This document shows, in pieces, positions 26,601-34,694 of a stretch of DNA of 52,088 nt. Position numbers and translations under genes: made by a program. The stretch is taken from positions 1 to 52,088 of the forward strand of contig JBGUMF010000066.1 of NCBI GenBank assembly GCA_045116675.1. The letters run 5' to 3'. The number at the start of each line of letters is the position of its first letter. Position 1 is the stretch's first letter. The stretch comes from F23-D06 sp045116675. Lineage in GTDB: Bacteria > Bacteroidota > Bacteroidia > Bacteroidales > WCHB1-69. The notes under the pieces are model-generated. The model saw only the letters and a list, made by a program, of their open reading frames with translations, made no database searches and was not told the DNA's origin.

Positions 26601-27498
26601 CGAAAGTGGAGCTTTTGATTGCTTCGGCAACATCCACCGTGCCCAGTTTTTCATATCACAGGATGGGAAAACGAATTTTGTGGACAAGCTGATGGCCTAT
26701 GCCACGAAGAAGCAGAACGGCCCGCAGGACCAGTTCTCCATCTTCGATATGGATGAGACCGTGCAGGAGGAATCCAATCCCGAAATCCCCTATTGTGAGC
26801 CGTGGACCACTTACGAGCAGGTGCGGCACGAGCGCGAAATCGCCGGGTTCTATATCTCGGGGCACCCGCTGGACGATTATAAGCCCATTATCAAGAATTT
26901 TACCAATGTGAATCTCTCCAATCTGGCCGACATATCCTATATGGAAGCCAAATTCGGCAACGGGAAGCCCTTCAGCTTCGTGGGACTGGTGAGTGACGTG
27001 GTGGCCGGCCAGACCCGTACCAACCGGGAGTTCGGCAAGGTGACCCTCGAAGACCAGTACGGCACATGGCAGTGGGCGATGTTCGGTAACAATTTCACCC
27101 AATACCAGCACCTCTTTCAACAAGGGAAACGACTCTTCATTAAGGCCGCCCTCGATATTAAAATGTGGAAGAAAAAAGATGATAATGGGGAAGAGAGGGA
27201 GGAAAAGAGAGTCGATTTCAAACCGTTGAAAGTCCTGTATCTGGAAGATGCATACGAGCAGCTGTGCTCGGAGGTAACCTTGCAGGTGAGCATTAAGGAT
27301 GTGAACCGGGAGTTGGCGATGGAGATTAAGGAGCTGTTGGCCAAACATCCGGGAACCGTGCCCTTCAATCTTCGCATTTTTGAAAAAGGTGGGGTGTTCT
27401 ATGCCGATTTCTTTAATTTCTCCACTAAAGTGAATCCGGAATCTTTATTAAAGGATTTGGAGAATCTTTCTATTAATTATAATGTTGAACTGAAATAA
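23668..27498 (+). CDS. dnaE: DNA polymerase III alpha subunit
   Basis: 1276 residues, the replicative polymerase of the chromosome. The PHP domain begins at once (HLHVHTQYSILDGM, His residues 6, 8 and 10). The C-family palm has GPGRGSAAGSVVAYCL and PDIDVDFDDEGR with catalytic aspartates D494 and D496. The finger region contains YRPGPMDYIPQFIDRK and FNKSHATCYSWVSYQTAYLKAHF. After the helix-hairpin-helix and OB domains the C-terminus ends without a PolC-type exonuclease. An insertion of about 25 residues near 55-80 (KKIKDGIKEKETELETLTD) sits within the PHP domain. No intein. Followed after 11 nt by a membrane protein, so it heads a four-gene unit. Confidence 0.98.
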   Translation: MPKFTHLHVHTQYSILDGMSKIPDLVGKCLREGMNAMAVTDHGNMFGIKEYFDFVDKHNKKIKDGIKEKETELETLTDADAVAECQGKIAELKAYIFKPIFGCEAYMARITQTNPTGSRLVQEHKENTGGYHLILLAKNETGYHNLCKIVSSAWTDGFYSRPRIDRELLQQYHEGLIVSSACLAGEVPKALLNNDYEKAKEVVLWFKSLFGDDYYLELQRHKTDKPGGDRMVYEHQQIVNEGIMRLAAETGTKVIATNDVHFVEEEHAEAHDRLICLSTGRKVDDADRLHYTKQEWLKSPEEMAAIFADVPEALENTQEIVDKVEFFKLKHAPIMPVFDIPAEFGTEEEYRHKYTEEDLRAEFEPDEASKGRIGKLGGLERVYRIKLEADYLRKLTLDGAVKRYGDPIPEDIMERIDFELGVMRNMGFPGYFLIVQDFIAAARSMGISVGPGRGSAAGSVVAYCLKITDVDPLKYDLLFERFLNPDRISLPDIDVDFDDEGRYRILDWITQKYGKEKVAHIITYGTMATKSSIKDVARVQGLEVEKSNRLAKMIPDKFPEDPKTKKAPKVNLQNCLEMVPELKKEYEEGDPKVHDILKYATQLEGTVRQIGIHACGIIIGAEDLTNFAPLSTVKDKDTKEDIIVTQYEGSVIEDVGLIKMDFLGLKTLTIIKETLSNIKKSKGLDIDIDNIPIDDPLTYELYCAGDTVATFQFESPGMQKYLKELKPSKFEDLIAMNALYRPGPMDYIPQFIDRKQGREEIKYDIPVMEKYLKDTYGITVYQEQVMLLSRLLANFTRGESDTLRKAMGKKQIAKMMELKDKFLGQGKANGYEESVLEKIWADWEKFASYAFNKSHATCYSWVSYQTAYLKAHFRAEFMAANLTNNISDITTISEYIEDAHKHGIQVLGPSINESDQTFTVDKNGDIRFGLAALKGVGNSAANSIVEERQQNGPFTDIFDFVSRVNLRNCNKRCIETLAESGAFDCFGNIHRAQFFISQDGKTNFVDKLMAYATKKQNGPQDQFSIFDMDETVQEESNPEIPYCEPWTTYEQVRHEREIAGFYISGHPLDDYKPIIKNFTNVNLSNLADISYMEAKFGNGKPFSFVGLVSDVVAGQTRTNREFGKVTLEDQYGTWQWAMFGNNFTQYQHLFQQGKRLFIKAALDIKMWKKKDDNGEEREEKRVDFKPLKVLYLEDAYEQLCSEVTLQVSIKDVNRELAMEIKELLAKHPGTVPFNLRIFEKGGVFYADFFNFSTKVNPESLLKDLENLSINYNVELK

Positions 27499-27509
27499 AA
27501 CAGTGGGAA

Positions 27510-28769
27510 GTGGATGCTTTTTTTCGCTATAGTAAAACATTTTTTCTGTTGATAGGGACGTTTGTCTTCTGTGCATTTTTGTCGTGTATGCTGCCCAATC
27601 AACGGATACATAAGCATATTGCGGATTCTGTGCCGGCATTTATGGAGGAGGGTGATTATCCCCGGGCCATCATCCGTAACCAGTCCTGCCAGATGGATAA
27701 TTTCACGGACGCTCTGATTTTGGACATGGCCTATTATATCGACCGTGACGACTTGGCCAACTCGATGTTCGCGCCGCCGTACGCGGCGCGCGACCGCATT
27801 ATGCACACCAATCTGCAGTTGATGGTGGAAGGGGCCATCTCGCCCCAGATATACTATTCGCGCTATTGGCACGGTGCCACCTTTCTGACACGATTCCTAC
27901 TGGTGGTTGGCGATTACACCATGGTACGCTATTTCCTGTATGTGCTGACCTCTCTGTTGCTGCTGGTTACGTGCTGTGTGTTGTACCGTCAGGCAGGGCT
28001 CCCTTTGACGGTGGGTTTCTTTTCCGGTTTCATCCTATTGTACGGCTTCGTCACACAATTCTCGGTGCAGTTCGCCACGGACATTATCCTGTCTCTTCTT
28101 TTTGTTATCCTGGTATGCTGGCATCATAGTCGGTTTGAGAGGGTGGCATGGCTGTTGTTCGTGGACGGTTGCGTCACCTGCTTCCTCGATCTTCTGACCG
28201 CTCCGATGCTGACGGTGGGGATGCCCATGTTGGTGTACATCATGCTGACGCAACGCCGTCATCGTGATGCGGAGTGGCGGGTGTGCGCAAAGGATGTCGT
28301 CGTGCCCTCCGTGCTATGGGGGGTGGGCTATTCCCTGACGTGGTTTGCCAAATGGGTGTTGGCATCCATCTTCACAGATGAACCGGCTATCCGCGACGGC
28401 ATCTCCCAGTTCCTGTTCCGCTCCGGGACCGATGACGGGTTTTCCCGTTGGGACGCGCTGTGTTCGAATGTCCACATGCTCCCCGGCACCACGCTCGTTT
28501 GCTGGCTGGTTGTATTGGCCATTCCCGCCATTGTTGCTTTTCATGCAAAGAATTATAAAAGCGTCATACTGCTGATCCCGTTTGCCGTGCTGCCGTATCT
28601 ATGGTATCTGTTTGCCGCCAATCACTCCTATATTCACAGTTGGTTCACCTATCGCGACCAGATGTTGACTGTCTCCGCCTTGTCGGTTGGTCTTGTCATG
28701 CTCGCCGACTGGTCTAAAATCAAAGTATGGTGCAGAATACGTTCTGAAAAAAAACATAAATCGTTATGA
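27510..28769 (+). CDS. Multi-spanning membrane protein of unknown function (GT-C-like?)
   Basis: 419 residues, GTG start 11 nt after the dnaE stop, with GGGAAG upstream. Topology: a first helix (about 8-30), a soluble loop (about 35-115) with GDYPRAII and DDLANSMFAPPYAARDRIMHTNLQLMVEG, then about eight further hydrophobic helices to residue 405. The C-terminus is basic. A large extracytoplasmic N-terminal loop and the final motif NHSYIHSWFTYRDQML recall GT-C glycosyltransferase-type membrane proteins, but no DxD-type motif is secure. It overlaps the NfeD gene by 4 nt (ATGA), so it is co-translated with it. Context (glycosyltransferase two genes on) supports a role in envelope glycan or lipid processing, as inference only. 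Confidence 0.75.
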   Translation: MDAFFRYSKTFFLLIGTFVFCAFLSCMLPNQRIHKHIADSVPAFMEEGDYPRAIIRNQSCQMDNFTDALILDMAYYIDRDDLANSMFAPPYAARDRIMHTNLQLMVEGAISPQIYYSRYWHGATFLTRFLLVVGDYTMVRYFLYVLTSLLLLVTCCVLYRQAGLPLTVGFFSGFILLYGFVTQFSVQFATDIILSLLFVILVCWHHSRFERVAWLLFVDGCVTCFLDLLTAPMLTVGMPMLVYIMLTQRRHRDAEWRVCAKDVVVPSVLWGVGYSLTWFAKWVLASIFTDEPAIRDGISQFLFRSGTDDGFSRWDALCSNVHMLPGTTLVCWLVVLAIPAIVAFHAKNYKSVILLIPFAVLPYLWYLFAANHSYIHSWFTYRDQMLTVSALSVGLVMLADWSKIKVWCRIRSEKKHKSL

Positions 28770-30130
28770 AGCAGTTTTTTTGTTCAAGAGTTTCTTTTTT
28801 GGCAATCCTGTTGTGTCTTTTTGCACAAATGGTTATGGCGCAGGATGCCGTGAAAGTTTACTATTATAAAATAGATGACAATATTGCCAAGCCTGCGCAG
28901 CGCAAGACCGAGAAGGCCGTGAAGGATGCCGAGGCGATGAAGGCGGATTATATCCTGCTGGAACTGAATACCTTCGGCGGGGAGTTGGACGCTGCCGACA
29001 AGATCCGCACGCTGCTCCTCAACGCCCCGATGCCCACGATGGTCTGGATCAACAACAATGCGGCCTCGGCGGGCGCGCTTATCTCCATTGCCTGCGACAG
29101 CATCTACATGGCCTCCGGCTCCTCGTTGGGGGCGGCCTCCGTGGTCAACCAGCAGGGCGAGATTATGCCCGACAAGTACCAGTCCTACATGCGGTCGCTG
29201 ATGCGGGCCACGGCGGAGAAGAACGGGCGCAACCCCGATGTGGCGCAGGCCATGGTGGACCCCGATGTGCGGGTGCGTGGCATCAGCGACAGCGGCAAGG
29301 TGCTGACATTCACCACCGAAGAGGCGGTGAAAAACGGTTTCTGCGAAGGCATGGCCGACAGTCGCGAGGCGGTGCTCCAGCAGGCGGGCCTGGAACATTG
29401 CACGGTGGAGGAACAGCATCTCTCCGGCATTGACAAAATCATCAATTTCCTGGTGAACCCCATTGTGAGCGGCATCCTGATCATGTGCATTGTCGGCGGC
29501 TTGTATTTTGAGCTGCAGTCGCCGGGGTTGGGCCTGCCCATCATCTTGGCCATCCTGGGTGCTTTGCTCTATTTCGCCCCGCATTATCTGGAAGGATTGG
29601 CGGCGCATTGGGAGATATTGGTCTTTCTGGCGGGGGTGGTCCTGCTGATGTTGGAGTTTTTCGTCATTCCCGGCTTCGGGGTGGCGGGGGTGTCCGGCAT
29701 TGTGCTCATCCTTGCCTCGCTGGTGCTGACGATGGTCTTCAACGTGGGCTTCCATTTCCATTTCGACCCTAGCCTGGATACGGCCGCCCAGATCGGGCAG
29801 AGCACGGTGCTGGTGGTGGTGAGCGTGGTGGCGGGCTTCTTCCTGTCGCTGTGGCTGGCCAAGAAGATCATTACCGTCCAAACCCCGTTCGGAACGATGG
29901 CGTTGAACACCGAACTCGACACGGACAAGGGCTTCATTTCGCAGGATATGCACTTGAAGCAGTATGTGGGCAGGGAGGCGGTGGCCGCCACCTTCATGCG
30001 CCCGGCCGGCAAAATCAACCTTGACGGCGAGATTTTAGAGGCTACCTCGGAACACGGTCTTATTGACAAGGGTACGCCTGTGGTGGTCGTGAAATTCGAG
30101 AACGCCCAGTTGGTGGTCCGCAAACGGTAA
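28766..30130 (+). CDS. NfeD-family membrane-bound serine protease (ClpP-like)
   Basis: 454 residues. Signal peptide or first helix (1-25), then a ClpP-fold protease domain (about 27-215) with catalytic S101 (NNNAASAGALIS) and K137 (MPDKYQSY) forming the Ser-Lys dyad known from archaeal 1510-N. Four to five membrane helices (about 225-385) follow, and then a C-terminal OB-fold NfeD domain (about 390-454, YVGREAVAATFMRPAGKINLDGEILEA). This is the long NfeD1b-type arrangement. Such proteins cut stomatin or other membrane partners and influence membrane quality control. No stomatin/SPFH gene is adjacent here, which is unlike many NfeD loci. Confidence 0.93.
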   Translation: MKQFFCSRVSFLAILLCLFAQMVMAQDAVKVYYYKIDDNIAKPAQRKTEKAVKDAEAMKADYILLELNTFGGELDAADKIRTLLLNAPMPTMVWINNNAASAGALISIACDSIYMASGSSLGAASVVNQQGEIMPDKYQSYMRSLMRATAEKNGRNPDVAQAMVDPDVRVRGISDSGKVLTFTTEEAVKNGFCEGMADSREAVLQQAGLEHCTVEEQHLSGIDKIINFLVNPIVSGILIMCIVGGLYFELQSPGLGLPIILAILGALLYFAPHYLEGLAAHWEILVFLAGVVLLMLEFFVIPGFGVAGVSGIVLILASLVLTMVFNVGFHFHFDPSLDTAAQIGQSTVLVVVSVVAGFFLSLWLAKKIITVQTPFGTMALNTELDTDKGFISQDMHLKQYVGREAVAATFMRPAGKINLDGEILEATSEHGLIDKGTPVVVVKFENAQLVVRKR

Positions 30131-30157
30131 CCGTTTATTCTATTAAGTGTTAAGACG

Positions 30158-30934
30158 ATGAGTGAAACAGAATACATCCGGGACAATCTCAAAAAACTTC
30201 GCATCTGCGTGGTGATCCCCACCTACAACAATGCCGGCACCGTGATGGATGTTATACGCAGTGTGTCAGAGTATTGCGCGGACATCATTGTAGTGAACGA
30301 CGGCTCCACGGACGCCACGGGCGAGCTGCTGGCGCGGCCGGATGTGCCCGCCACGGTGGTCTCCTATTCGCCCAACAAGGGCAAGGGCACCGCCTTGGTC
30401 ACGGGATTCCGCGAGGCCTTGAAACGCGGGTTCCGTTACGCTGTCACCATCGACTCCGACGGGCAGCATTACGCGAGCGACATTCCGGTTTTTGCGGAGA
30501 CCGTGGCCTTGCAGCCCGACTGCCTGATAGTGGGTAGTAGGGGGATGAAGCACGACAACATGCCCCAGAAGAACACGTTTGCCAACAAGTTCTCCAACTT
30601 CTGGTTCGCGGTGCAGACGGGTAGGCGGCTGCCCGACACGCAGAGCGGCTACCGTCTATATCCGTTGGCGAAGATGGGCAACATGCGGCTCATCACCTCC
30701 CGTTATGAAGGCGAACTGGAGATGTTGGTGCGTTCGGCGTGGCGCAACATCCCCATCGTGGCGGTGCCGGTGAAGGTCTATTACCCGCCCGAAGGTGAGC
30801 GCGTTTCGCACTTTCGTCCCGCCCGGGATTTCACCCGTATCAGCCTGCTCAACACCTTCTTCTGCTTCGCCGCCATCTTGTACGGCTACCCGTCGATGCT
30901 GATACGGAAGCTTTTAAGCCTTTTTATTAAGTAG
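30158..30934 (+). CDS. Family 2 glycosyltransferase (dolichyl/undecaprenyl-phosphate sugar synthase-like)
   Basis: 258 residues. GT-A fold with CVVIPTYNNAGTVMDVIRSV at the start, nucleotide-binding VVNDGSTDATGELL, and the metal-binding TIDSDGQHYASDIPVF. The acceptor-side sequence PDTQSGYRLYPL and the segment RYEGELEMLVRSAWRNIPIVAVPVKVYYPPEGERVSHFRP fit the DPM1-like branch that transfers a sugar to a polyprenyl phosphate. A hydrophobic C-terminal stretch (about 230-258) may associate with the membrane. It lies 27 nt after nfeD, last gene of the dnaE unit. The sugar and the acceptor are not determinable from sequence. Confidence 0.88.
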   Translation: MSETEYIRDNLKKLRICVVIPTYNNAGTVMDVIRSVSEYCADIIVVNDGSTDATGELLARPDVPATVVSYSPNKGKGTALVTGFREALKRGFRYAVTIDSDGQHYASDIPVFAETVALQPDCLIVGSRGMKHDNMPQKNTFANKFSNFWFAVQTGRRLPDTQSGYRLYPLAKMGNMRLITSRYEGELEMLVRSAWRNIPIVAVPVKVYYPPEGERVSHFRPARDFTRISLLNTFFCFAAILYGYPSMLIRKLLSLFIK

Positions 30935-30985
30935 TTCCATAATTAAGTATCATATCTGTCTCGCAGCCCGTATTGTTTTTTTGAG

Positions 30986-30993
30986 TATCTTTG
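30986..30993 (+). promoter_or_regulatory. -7 element of hutU
   Basis: TATCTTTG followed by GCGCCGG, about 94 nt before the hutU ATG. Confidence 0.6.
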
Positions 30994-31035
30994 CGCCGGC
31001 AAATCTTGTGCTTGCCCGACAAATAGATTTTTCAT

Positions 31036-31059
31036 GAGTCTCGTCTTGTTTCGAGATTC
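31036..31059 (+). promoter_or_regulatory. Hairpin in the hutU leader
   Basis: 8-bp stem (31036-31043 with 31052-31059, one G-T wobble) with an 8-nt loop, 27 nt before the ATG. No T run follows, so it is not a terminator. It could be an operator, an mRNA-stability hairpin or chance. Confidence 0.35.
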
Positions 31060-31086
31060 AAATACATTTCTTAAAATGCGATAATT

Positions 31087-33084
31087 ATGACACTTCAAGA
31101 ATTTCAGGATGACCTCAGAAGAGGCATTCCCAGTACATTGCCGGAGACAAAACCATACGATCCAACTGTCAATCATGCGCCCAAGCGTAAGGAAATCCTG
31201 ACGCAAAAGGAAAAAAAACTTGCCTTGCACAATGCGCTCCGCTATTTCGACCCATCGCTCCACGCCCAGCTGGCCCCGGAGTTCGCGAAGGAACTGCACG
31301 ACTACGGCCGCATCTATATGTATCGTTATCGTCCTGATTATGAGATGTACGCCCGTCCCATCGAGGCCTACCCGGCCAAATGTCGCCAGGCGGCGGCCAT
31401 CATGCTGATGATCCAGAACAACCTGGACCCGGCGGTGGCCCAGCATCCCCACGAGCTGATCACCTACGGCGGCAACGGTGCCGTGTTCCAAAACTGGGCC
31501 CAGTATCGCCTGGTGATGAAATACCTGTCGGAGATGACCGACGAGCAAACCCTCGTCATGTATTCCGGCCATCCGCTGGGGCTGTTTCCGTCCCATAAGA
31601 ACGCTCCCCGCGTGGTGGTGACCAACGGCATGGTGATCCCCAATTATTCCAAGCCGGACGACTGGGAGCGGATGAACGCCCTCGGCGTGAGCCAGTACGG
31701 CCAGATGACGGCAGGCTCCTACATGTATATCGGACCGCAAGGCATCGTCCATGGAACCACAATCACCGTCCTGAACGCCAGCCGCAAGATCGGCGGCGAG
31801 ATCGGTGGCAAGCTGTTCGTTACCGCGGGCCTCGGCGGCATGTCGGGTGCCCAGCCCAAGGCCGGCAACATCGCCGGAGTGGTCTCTATCACCGCCGAAA
31901 TCAACCCGTCGGCCACGCAGAAACGTTACGACCAAGGCTGGGTGGACGAGGTGCACTCCGATTTGGATGAGCTTTTCGAGAAGGTGAACGAGGCACGCCG
32001 CAACAAGGTGGCCCGCTCCTTCGCCTATCAGGGCAATGTGGTGGACCTCTGGGAGTATTGCGCCGCGCACGACATACAGGTGGACCTGGGCAGCGACCAG
32101 ACCTCCCTGCACAACCCGTGGGCCGGTGGCTACTATCCCGTCGGCATCTCCTTCGAGGATGCCAAGGTGATGATGGCCGAGCAGCCCGAGGCTTTCAAGA
32201 AGGCTGTGGAGGAATCCCTGCGCCGTCAGGTGGCCGCCATCAACAAGCTGACCGCCAAAGGCATGTACTTCTTCGATTACGGCAACGCTTTCCTGTTGCA
32301 GTCGTCGCGTGCCGGCGCCGACATCATGAAAGAGGACGGCACGTTCCGTTATCCCTCTTACGTGCAGGACATCATGGGCCCGATGTGCTTCGATTACGGT
32401 TTCGGTCCTTTCCGCTGGGTGTGTACGTCCGGCAAGCCTGAGGACCTGGAGGTTACCGACCATCTGGCCATGGATGTTTTGAACGAGATCAGCGCGACCG
32501 CTCCGGCGGAGATTTCGCAGCAGATGAAGGACAACATCACGTGGATTCGCGGGGCCAAGGAGAACCATCTGGTGGTGGGCTCGCAGGCACGCATTCTCTA
32601 CGCCGACGCGGAGGGCAGAACGCGCATTGCCGCCGCCTTCAACGAGGCGGTGAAAGATGGCCGGTTGAGCGCACCCGTGGTCATCGGCCGCGACCATCAC
32701 GATGTGTCGGGCACGGACTCCCCGTTCCGCGAGACCTCGAACATCTACGACGGGTCCAGCTTCTGTGCCGACATGGCCGTGCATAATGTCATCGGCGACG
32801 GCTTCCGTGGCGCCACGTGGGTGAGCATCCACAATGGCGGTGGAGTAGGCTGGGGCGAGGTGATCAACGGTGGCTTCGGCATGGTGCTCGACGGCACCGA
32901 GGAGAGCGACGCACGCCTGCGCAGCATGCTCTTCTGGGATGTCAACAACGGCATCAGCCGCCGCGCGTGGGCACGCAACGACGGCGCCATCTTCGCCATC
33001 AAGCGCGCCATGGCCGCCAACCCCGACCTGAAGGTTACCCTCCCGAACATGGCAGATGACGACCTTGTGAATTCGATTTTCTAA
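31087..33084 (+). CDS. hutU: Urocanate hydratase
   Basis: 665 residues, the longer Bacteroidota form of urocanase. It uses bound NAD+ to hydrate urocanate to imidazolonepropionate, the second step of histidine breakdown to glutamate. Typical blocks: APKRKEILTQKEKKLALHNALRYF, ITYGGNGAVFQNWAQY, YSGHPLGLFPSHKNAPRVVVTNGMVIPNYSKPDDW, QMTAGSYMYIGPQGIVHGTT, LGSDQTSLHNPWAGGYYPVG, and GRDHHDVSGTDSPFRETSNIYDGS with GGGVGWGEVINGG. Usual neighbours hutH, hutI and ftcD are absent from the 20 kb on either side within this window. It has its own promoter. A lipoprotein gene follows 29 nt downstream. Cytoplasmic. Confidence 0.97.
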   Translation: MTLQEFQDDLRRGIPSTLPETKPYDPTVNHAPKRKEILTQKEKKLALHNALRYFDPSLHAQLAPEFAKELHDYGRIYMYRYRPDYEMYARPIEAYPAKCRQAAAIMLMIQNNLDPAVAQHPHELITYGGNGAVFQNWAQYRLVMKYLSEMTDEQTLVMYSGHPLGLFPSHKNAPRVVVTNGMVIPNYSKPDDWERMNALGVSQYGQMTAGSYMYIGPQGIVHGTTITVLNASRKIGGEIGGKLFVTAGLGGMSGAQPKAGNIAGVVSITAEINPSATQKRYDQGWVDEVHSDLDELFEKVNEARRNKVARSFAYQGNVVDLWEYCAAHDIQVDLGSDQTSLHNPWAGGYYPVGISFEDAKVMMAEQPEAFKKAVEESLRRQVAAINKLTAKGMYFFDYGNAFLLQSSRAGADIMKEDGTFRYPSYVQDIMGPMCFDYGFGPFRWVCTSGKPEDLEVTDHLAMDVLNEISATAPAEISQQMKDNITWIRGAKENHLVVGSQARILYADAEGRTRIAAAFNEAVKDGRLSAPVVIGRDHHDVSGTDSPFRETSNIYDGSSFCADMAVHNVIGDGFRGATWVSIHNGGGVGWGEVINGGFGMVLDGTEESDARLRSMLFWDVNNGISRRAWARNDGAIFAIKRAMAANPDLKVTLPNMADDDLVNSIF

Positions 33085-33113
33085 ACTTTCTTAAAACTCT
33101 CATACTGAATAGG

Positions 33114-34010
33114 ATGAATCGTTGCAGACTCTTCTTGTTGTTGCTATGCCTGTTGGCACTGGTCGGCTGTAAGAAAAAACCGGAGCCGATCCAGATTACG
33201 CCCGACATTGAGAAGAACCACCTGCAGCGCAACCACATTTTCGGGCAGGTGAAGAGCATCCAGACCTCCACATACTTGATGGTGGACGACTCCCTCACGC
33301 TGGCCGACACGACACGTCTGGCTTCCATGCTCAAGAAACGGAAGCCGGATATTGTCTCGTACCAGCAGTACACCTCCGACGGCTTCCTGACGCACTTCGT
33401 CAAGTTGGACGGGCACCGCGACACGCTGATCCGCCGGGAGTATCACTACAACGACCTCGCGCACCCGACGCGCTGGGAGGAGTATGACTCCACCGGCACG
33501 CAAGTCACGCACGGCAAATATCTGTACGACCGCAACCACTTCCTCATCGGCGAGCAGATCTATTGCGGCGACAGCATCGCCATCGCCTTCTCCTACACGA
33601 CCGACGGCATCGGCAACATCCTGACCAGCTCGCAGTCGTTTGGCGACGTGGTCACGCACACGCGCAACCGCTACAACGAGCAGGGACAGGTGTACAAGAT
33701 CACCGAGTGCGAGCCTAACGGAAAGGTGTTCAAGACCGTGACCATCGAATACGACAACTATGGCGACGAGGTCAACCGCTGCGTGTATAAGTCCGGCAAC
33801 CAGATGTTGGAATATACCTATAATCAGTACGATCAGGACGGACGACAGATCAAGACCATCTACGAGGACCGCATCCACCACCGCAAGGAATCGCGACTGT
33901 ATATGGATTTTGATCTGGAAAAAAACTGGAAAATGGAAGTCCTGGTGGAAGACAATCAGATTATATCTGTGAGGAAGAGGAAGATTGTGTACTATCAACC
34001 AATTAATTAA
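33114..34010 (+). CDS. Predicted lipoprotein with YD-like repeats
   Basis: 298 residues. Lipoprotein signal MNRCRLFLLLLCLLALVGC with the lipidated Cys at 19. The mature part is rich in Tyr-Asp beta-repeat-like units (YHYNDLAHPTRWEEYDSTGTQV, RNRYNEQGQVYKITECEPNGKV, EYDNYGDEVNRCVYKSGNQ, YNQYDQDGRQIKTIYEDR). These resemble short RHS/YD-type repeats seen in many Bacteroidota lipoproteins of unknown function. It probably lies on the periplasmic or outer-membrane surface. Its stop codon is inside a 7-nt periodic array (34005-34038). It follows hutU by 29 nt and is probably co-transcribed, but no functional link is evident. Confidence 0.8.
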   Translation: MNRCRLFLLLLCLLALVGCKKKPEPIQITPDIEKNHLQRNHIFGQVKSIQTSTYLMVDDSLTLADTTRLASMLKKRKPDIVSYQQYTSDGFLTHFVKLDGHRDTLIRREYHYNDLAHPTRWEEYDSTGTQVTHGKYLYDRNHFLIGEQIYCGDSIAIAFSYTTDGIGNILTSSQSFGDVVTHTRNRYNEQGQVYKITECEPNGKVFKTVTIEYDNYGDEVNRCVYKSGNQMLEYTYNQYDQDGRQIKTIYEDRIHHRKESRLYMDFDLEKNWKMEVLVEDNQIISVRKRKIVYYQPIN

Positions 34011-34038
34011 CAATTAACAATTAATAATTAATAATTGG
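34005..34038. repeat. 7-nt periodic A/T array downstream of the lipoprotein gene
   Basis: AATTAAC twice, AATTAAT twice, then AATTGG, in strict 7-nt register. The lipoprotein stop codon (34008-34010) lies within the first unit. Confidence 0.85.
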
Positions 34039-34100
34039 ATTTAGGCTATGAACTTGGAACTATGACATTGAACTTTAAAACTTTATTACTTTTCCACTTT

Positions 34101-34154
34101 TAACTTTACAAACCTTACAAACATTACAAACTTTATAAACTTTATAAACCCTTA
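34101..34154. repeat. 9-nt periodic array upstream of the DUF5606 gene
   Basis: At least five consecutive 9-mers with consensus AAACNTTAY (units start at 34110, 34119, 34128, 34137 and 34146; the last degenerate), plus a partial unit before. Ends 16 nt before the ATG. Confidence 0.85.
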
Positions 34155-34170
34155 ACTTTACCAACCTACT

Positions 34171-34608
34171 ATGGATTTAAGCAAAATTTTATCAATTACC
34201 GGAAAGGGCGGTCTGTTCAAACTCATTTCCCGCGCCCCCAACAATTTCATCGTGGAATCACTTGCTGACGGGCACCGTTTCCCGGCTTTCTCGCATGACG
34301 GTGTGGCCACGCTGGACAATATCGCCATCTTCACCGAGGAGGGCGAGGTGTCGTTGCAGTCTGTTTTCCAATCTATTTATAAAAAGGAAAACGGTGCGAA
34401 GAAGGAGATGCCGAAGGACAACAACGCGCTGAAGGCCTATTTCGCCGAGGTTCTGCCGGAATATGACCGCGAGCGTGTCTATGTCTCCAACATGAAGAAG
34501 GTTATCCTCTGGTACAACACCCTTGTTGACCATAACATGGTGGATTTGGAGGAGGAGAAGCCTGCTGAAGCGGAAGCCTCCTCTGAGCCGGCAACGCCTG
34601 CGGAATAG
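34171..34608 (+). CDS. DUF5606 domain protein
   Basis: 145 residues. The start MDLSKILSITGKGGLFKLISRAPNNFIVESLADGHRFPAF and VLPEYDRERVYVSNMKKVILWYNTLV match the DUF5606 family that is widespread and short in Bacteroidota. The N-terminal half has a small SH3-like beta pattern, the second half is helical, and an acidic, Ala/Glu-rich tail (about 125-145) ends it. No signal peptide, so cytoplasmic. The function of the family is not known. The unusual A/T-rich spacer upstream (34011-34170) has the two periodic arrays but no clear -7 element, so promoter position is uncertain. A hairpin terminator follows 12 nt after the stop. Confidence 0.88.
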   Translation: MDLSKILSITGKGGLFKLISRAPNNFIVESLADGHRFPAFSHDGVATLDNIAIFTEEGEVSLQSVFQSIYKKENGAKKEMPKDNNALKAYFAEVLPEYDRERVYVSNMKKVILWYNTLVDHNMVDLEEEKPAEAEASSEPATPAE

Positions 34609-34620
34609 CTTTTTATTAAC

Positions 34621-34673
34621 GGACAGCCTGTGCCGGTGCGCCGATGGCGGCAGGCGGGGTTGTCCGATTTTTT
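34621..34673 (+). terminator. Terminator after the DUF5606 gene
   Basis: Nested stem of GGACA/TGTCC outside and GCCTG-GCCG/CGGC-AGGC inside (34621-34665), then GA and six T. Partial read-through into the next gene is possible. Confidence 0.65.
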
Positions 34674-34694
34674 ACATCTGAAAAAATAACCGAT

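Noticed and set aside
30943..32832. A 629-codon open frame antisense to hutU
   Set aside because: Shadow of the high-GC third positions of hutU, which has unmistakable urocanase motifs on the plus strand.
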